Shown: positions 18,387 to 21,008 of the stretch, piece by piece
Layout of the letters: the number at the start of each line of letters is the position of its first letter
Numbering within the stretch: the first letter of the stretch is position 1
Origin: Podochytrium sp. JEL0797
Lineage: Eukaryota > Chytridiomycota > Chytridiomycetes > Chytridiales > Chytriomycetaceae
Assembly: GCA_027596195.1 (NCBI GenBank)
Contig: JADGJG010000398.1
Span: 1-21,008 of the forward strand
Direction: 5' to 3'
Length of the DNA stretch: 21,008 bases
Notes under the pieces: model-generated
Seen by the model: only the letters and a program-made list of their open reading frames with translations
What the model was told of the DNA's origin: nothing
The model's database searches: none
Position numbers and translations under genes: made by a program

Positions 18387-18389
18387 TCA

Positions 18390-19346
18390 GCCCCTCTACA
18401 GCTATGCCTTGTAGCAGGGTCCCTATATTTAGGGCCTTGTGTTGGATCATTCACCTCTGGGAGTCAGCTCACCCCTGCCTCCACTTCTTGGCACCAGCTG
18501 CCATGCCCTTAGTAAAACCCACATCAGTTTTATGTACTACATCAGTATCATCCTCTAGTATGCCTCAGTGATTGTGGAGCCTTCTGCAGCAACCCTTCAG
18601 ATGGCATGAGTTGCCATGTCCAATGACATCTCCCCCACATCAACCCCCTCCAGGCCACAGCCATCTACAGCCATCATCCAACCAATCTGACCCCACCATC
18701 TAGTTCCCTTGCCTCTACCTACTTTAAAAAGGAGTTGGGGGCACTGAGGGCTCTGTTCTAGTGGTGGGGATGGAGGCATGGGATGCCATCTCACTACTTG
18801 GACCTGTGGCAGCAGTATCTCAACAACCAGCCATCCCATCTACATTCTACTACTACCAACCAGCACATAAGAGTCTACACTCCTCACTATGGGTCAGTGG
18901 GGTTTTGGTGGACACCGCTTGTGGTGGGGATGGAGTGATGGATTGGATGGCATGGGATGCCATCAAGGCATCTGTTGGATACGACCCCCAAACTCGTTCT
19001 CTGCAACTGCAACTACTGGATTGCCACCAGCTGCTGCAGTTATCTCGTCTCTGCTTGTTCCAGCTCGCTCCTGGACCTTGCAACCCGCTGTTTTGTTTCG
19101 GTCCCCCACTGGGTTAAGCGACCAGGCCCTCTATTGGGCCATATTCGATTGTACATGGGTAGCCCCCCACTGGTGTGGGGGGTGAACAGTTCTTTAGTCC
19201 TTGGGGTGATGGCCAAGGGACCCATTTTCTTTGTCTGGCTTGGAATTTGGGTTTCGTTTTTTTTCCATTTTATTTCGGTTTGCACGTTGTTTCGGCATTT
19301 ATTTTATTATGAGTGTGACAGTATTCAATTAAAAGAAGTGAAGAAC
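18390..19346. other. CpG-poor subtelomeric sequence without recognisable gene
   Basis: About 960 bases between elements A and B. No CG dinucleotide occurs from 18335 to 18915, although G+C looks near 50%. A ~30-base unit (GTGGGGATGGAG then GCATGGGATGCCATC) appears near 18766 and again near 18931. The open frames here show no family signal. The part beyond 19180 becomes A/T-rich and contains CpG again. It may be the decayed 5' part of element A, a separate repeat or subtelomeric filler. Confidence 0.5.
19163..19182. repeat. Perfect hairpin CCCCCCAC-TGGT-GTGGGGGG
   Basis: Eight-base perfect inverted repeat with a four-base loop, made of a C run facing a G run, near the outer part of the CpG-poor region. 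Confidence 0.7.
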
Positions 19347-19358
19347 TTAGGGTTAGGG
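19347..19358 (+). repeat. Two telomeric repeats at inner junction of element B
   Basis: TTAGGG twice, followed without gap by the GG-CTACGTAG tail of element B. Interstitial telomeric repeats in the same orientation as the terminal array. Confidence 0.85.
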
Positions 19359-19366
19359 GGCTACGT

Positions 19367-19387
19367 AGTTTATTTGTTCAATAAACT
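19367..19387 (-). repeat. 3'-tail hairpin of element B
   Basis: AGTTTATT and AATAAACT form an 8-base-pair stem around a 5-base loop, next to CTACGTAG (19361-19368). Compared with element A it has eight extra bases, and these extend the stem rather than break it. Confidence 0.6.
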
Positions 19388-19467
19388 AGAAAACAAAAAT
19401 AGTAAATGCTGTAACTTGAAAGCTGAAGACTTTTGATAAAATCCTTGAAAATGTGCAGGCCAATCCT

Positions 19468-20858
19468 TTATGGAGGTTTCCCACTTCCACTGGCCCACCA
19501 AGCAAGACATACTAGGTAGACCAGTCTGATTATTTCATATGTTGAAAGCTTGAGTGCTTGTTCTTTGATTTGTAGCAGCTTGGATGGTTGCTGGCCATGA
19601 TGGTTCGAATACTTGAATTTTTGATGCTTTTGTCTTGTTTCTGCTGGCTTGTATATCATGATTACTTTCCCCCTTATTTGAACTCCACTCTTCTTCCCAA
19701 TCCCAATTCCATGGTGCCTCCAATCCAATCCCATTTCACCCTGACTGGAGGCAATGCTGAATGCACTTATTGAGGCCCAGCAGAAGCTGATGTTCTGCCT
19801 GGCTTTTGGTTTTCTTGTTCTTGTCTAAGTGATGTGTCTGATGAGTTGAAAGCTGGTTGGTGGTCTTGAAATTTTTTTGGTGGTATATTTCCATTTCTAG
19901 AAGGCTGAGGAGCATGTTTTGGAGGAGGTTGACCAGAGAGCAGCACTTGAGCACGAGCAAAGGCCACACCAGGTGCAGACCAAGATGTTGCTGCTTCCTT
20001 GATGTAAATTCCGAGAAGAATGTTCTTCATGACCTTGTTTTCTGGAGACTTCCCAACTTCCATAATGCCATTCTTGTGTAATTTTTCCATCAGCTCAGCT
20101 TTTACATCTTTTCTCATGACAAGGACACGAAGATTCTTTGGAAGTAGTTGACTGATGAGAACAACATCTCCTGGAACAGCTCCACATTGATGAAGTAGGC
20201 TTTTGAATTTCTTGAAGGTCCAGTTGTCACTCTGGTTTTGAGAAACAAGGACTTCCTCATAGTCATCCAAGATTGTTGGTTGAGACCAGATTGGGTACTT
20301 GTGAGTTGGGGAGGGTCCTTTGCCAAGCTCAACTGAAAGCTGAGATCTTTGTTGTGTTTCTGAAGAGGTTGTTGAGGTTGGCTGCTGTTTGCTTATGCTG
20401 GGTTTTTCGATGATTGGATTCAAGACAGAAGCTTGCTTCAAGACTGGACCTCTTCTCTCAGCAATCTCAGTTCCAACCATATCCTTTACATATCTGGGAA
20501 TTAATTTCAGTGCTGCTGTCCTGACAAGAGATTCAAGTGGCATTTTCAATAGTTCCAGCTCAGATTCCAGTACATAAAATCTTGCTCTATTTTCAAATTG
20601 ATAACTTCTGATAGAGCCCATGACTTCTTCATTGATACACATCCTCTTTTCTAATTGGATGATTCGATTTTCGAGAGTTTCAAGCATTTTGACTTTGTCT
20701 TGGAGATTTTGAACTTGATTTGAGAGACTTTGATTTTCTTCATATAGAGAATCAATGTGAGGACCAATTGTTGAGTGAATGTCATTGCTTAGAGCATTGA
20801 TGTTCCTGAGTGAGAAATCAGAGATGACTTTTAACTCCTTTTCCAGAACTGGGATTTT
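19468..20858 (-). pseudogene. Gag/ORF1-like coiled-coil protein of element B (5'-truncated, one frame change)
   Basis: The frame is open from the telomere junction to TAA at 19767-19769, about 364 codons. A second frame, open from 19824, runs to 19468 and ends WWASGSGKPP as in element A. One frame change in the overlap 19767-19824 would therefore join them. The N-terminal ~130 residues visible form a heptad coiled coil (NQSLSNQVQNLQDKVKMLE; NRIIQLEKRM). A Ser/Thr/Gln/Pro linker follows, then a compact mixed alpha/beta segment (WTFKKFKSLLHQCGAVPGD; NLRVLVMRKDVKAELMEKL) and a basic Pro/Gln-rich end. Coiled coil plus RNA-binding-like core plus basic tail is the layout of LINE ORF1 / Gag proteins. 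No Cys knuckle is seen. The identification is by architecture only. Confidence 0.5.
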
Positions 20859-21008
20859 GGGTTAGGGTTAGGGTTAGGGTTAGGGTTAGGGTTAGGGTTA
20901 GGGTTAGGATTAGGGTTAGGGTTAGGGTTAGGGTTAGGGTTAGGGTTAGGGTTAGGGTTAGGGTTAGGGTTAGGGTTAGGGTTAGGGTTAGGGTTAGGGT
21001 TAGGGTTA
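20859..21008 (+). repeat. Terminal telomere array (TTAGGG)n
   Basis: 150 bases, equal to 25 six-base units, running G-rich strand outward to the window edge. All units are exact except one TTAGGA at 20904-20909. The array starts directly against element B with no spacer. Confidence 0.98.

Larger units (their letters stand above)
17191..18389 (-). mobile_element. Telomere-linked retroelement A (3' end at 17191; 5' limit unsure)
   Basis: Read on the minus strand, this unit has a long open frame (18386-17310), a ~120-base 3' untranslated region and a 3' tail made of a short hairpin, CTACGTAG and CCCCCTAA. The tail is shared with element B, as is the end of the reading frame (WWARGDGKPP here, WWASGSGKPP there). 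It points toward the chromosome interior and touches TTAGGG. The 5' limit is placed near the point where CpG disappears, but the element may run to 19346, where telomeric repeats begin again. No reverse-transcriptase motif is visible. Confidence 0.6.
19359..20858 (-). mobile_element. Telomere-linked retroelement B, 5'-truncated by the telomere
   Basis: 1.5 kb bounded on both sides by TTAGGG repeats in the same orientation. On the minus strand it contains a coiled-coil Gag/ORF1-like reading frame that is open right up to the telomere junction, a ~100-base 3' untranslated region, and the same 3' tail as element A. CpG is very rare (about seven in 1.5 kb). There is no reverse transcriptase between the reading frame and the tail, so a complete copy would have to carry it 5' of the visible part or rely on an enzyme supplied in trans. 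Confidence 0.65.

Noticed and set aside
18421..18440. TTAGGG at ~18429 as another telomeric junction
   Set aside because: A single unit inside CCCTATATTTAGGG, without the element tail beside it; likely chance.
18761..19117. 118-codon plus-strand frame in the subtelomeric block
   Set aside because: It follows from the short DNA repeat near 18766 and 18931; no family resemblance and no supporting context.

Overview
This is the right-hand end of a eukaryotic chromosome. The last 150 bases are (TTAGGG)n with the G-rich strand running 5'->3' toward the end, as at a true telomere. The genes are nuclear protein-coding genes split by many short GT-AG introns (mostly 53-84 nt, some 112-295 nt). The NOT3 C-terminal box, the intron sizes and the BTB-domain paralogs suggest a fungus, perhaps an early-diverging (chytrid-like) one. 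That placement is inference. CpG is common in the gene part of the window and scarce in the terminal 2.5 kb.

Layout. 1-440: 3' end of a TAF4-like TFIID subunit (+). 837-1730: BTB/POZ protein (-). 2014-3841: ankyrin-like repeat reading frame broken by stops and a frame change (-). 3959-5002: mitochondrial ribosomal protein bL12m in 5 exons (-). 5360-8303: CCR4-NOT subunit NOT3 in 13 exons, one only 17 nt (-). 8517-8588: tRNA-Arg(UCG) (+). 8834-11174: SDH1, succinate dehydrogenase flavoprotein, in 5 exons (-). 11815-12777: second BTB paralog, inverted relative to the first and carrying a C-terminal zinc ribbon (+). 13250-14275: intronless six-repeat protein of the bacterial HAF type with a C-terminal hydrophobic tail and its own TATA box (-). 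14468-16938: mitochondrial intermediate peptidase in 5 exons (-). bL12m, SDH1 and the peptidase all serve mitochondria and all show basic, acid-poor N-terminal presequences. For the four multi-exon genes I checked every splice junction by hand, and the summed exons are in frame from ATG to stop.

From 17185 the character changes. Two retroelement-like units (A, starting at 17191; B, 19359-20858) lie on the minus strand, with their 3' ends facing the chromosome interior and their 5' ends facing the telomere. Both end in the same 3' tail (hairpin, then palindrome CTACGTAG, then CCCCCTAA). That tail fuses directly to telomeric repeats: one TTAGGG at A and two at B. B is cut off at its 5' end by the terminal telomere array. 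The coding part seen in B is a coiled-coil, Gag/ORF1-like protein with no reverse transcriptase before the 3' tail. This is the arrangement expected if the elements were copied onto chromosome ends, as with Drosophila HeT-A, and it is the main discovery candidate here. Between A and B lies a 581-bp stretch with no CpG at all.
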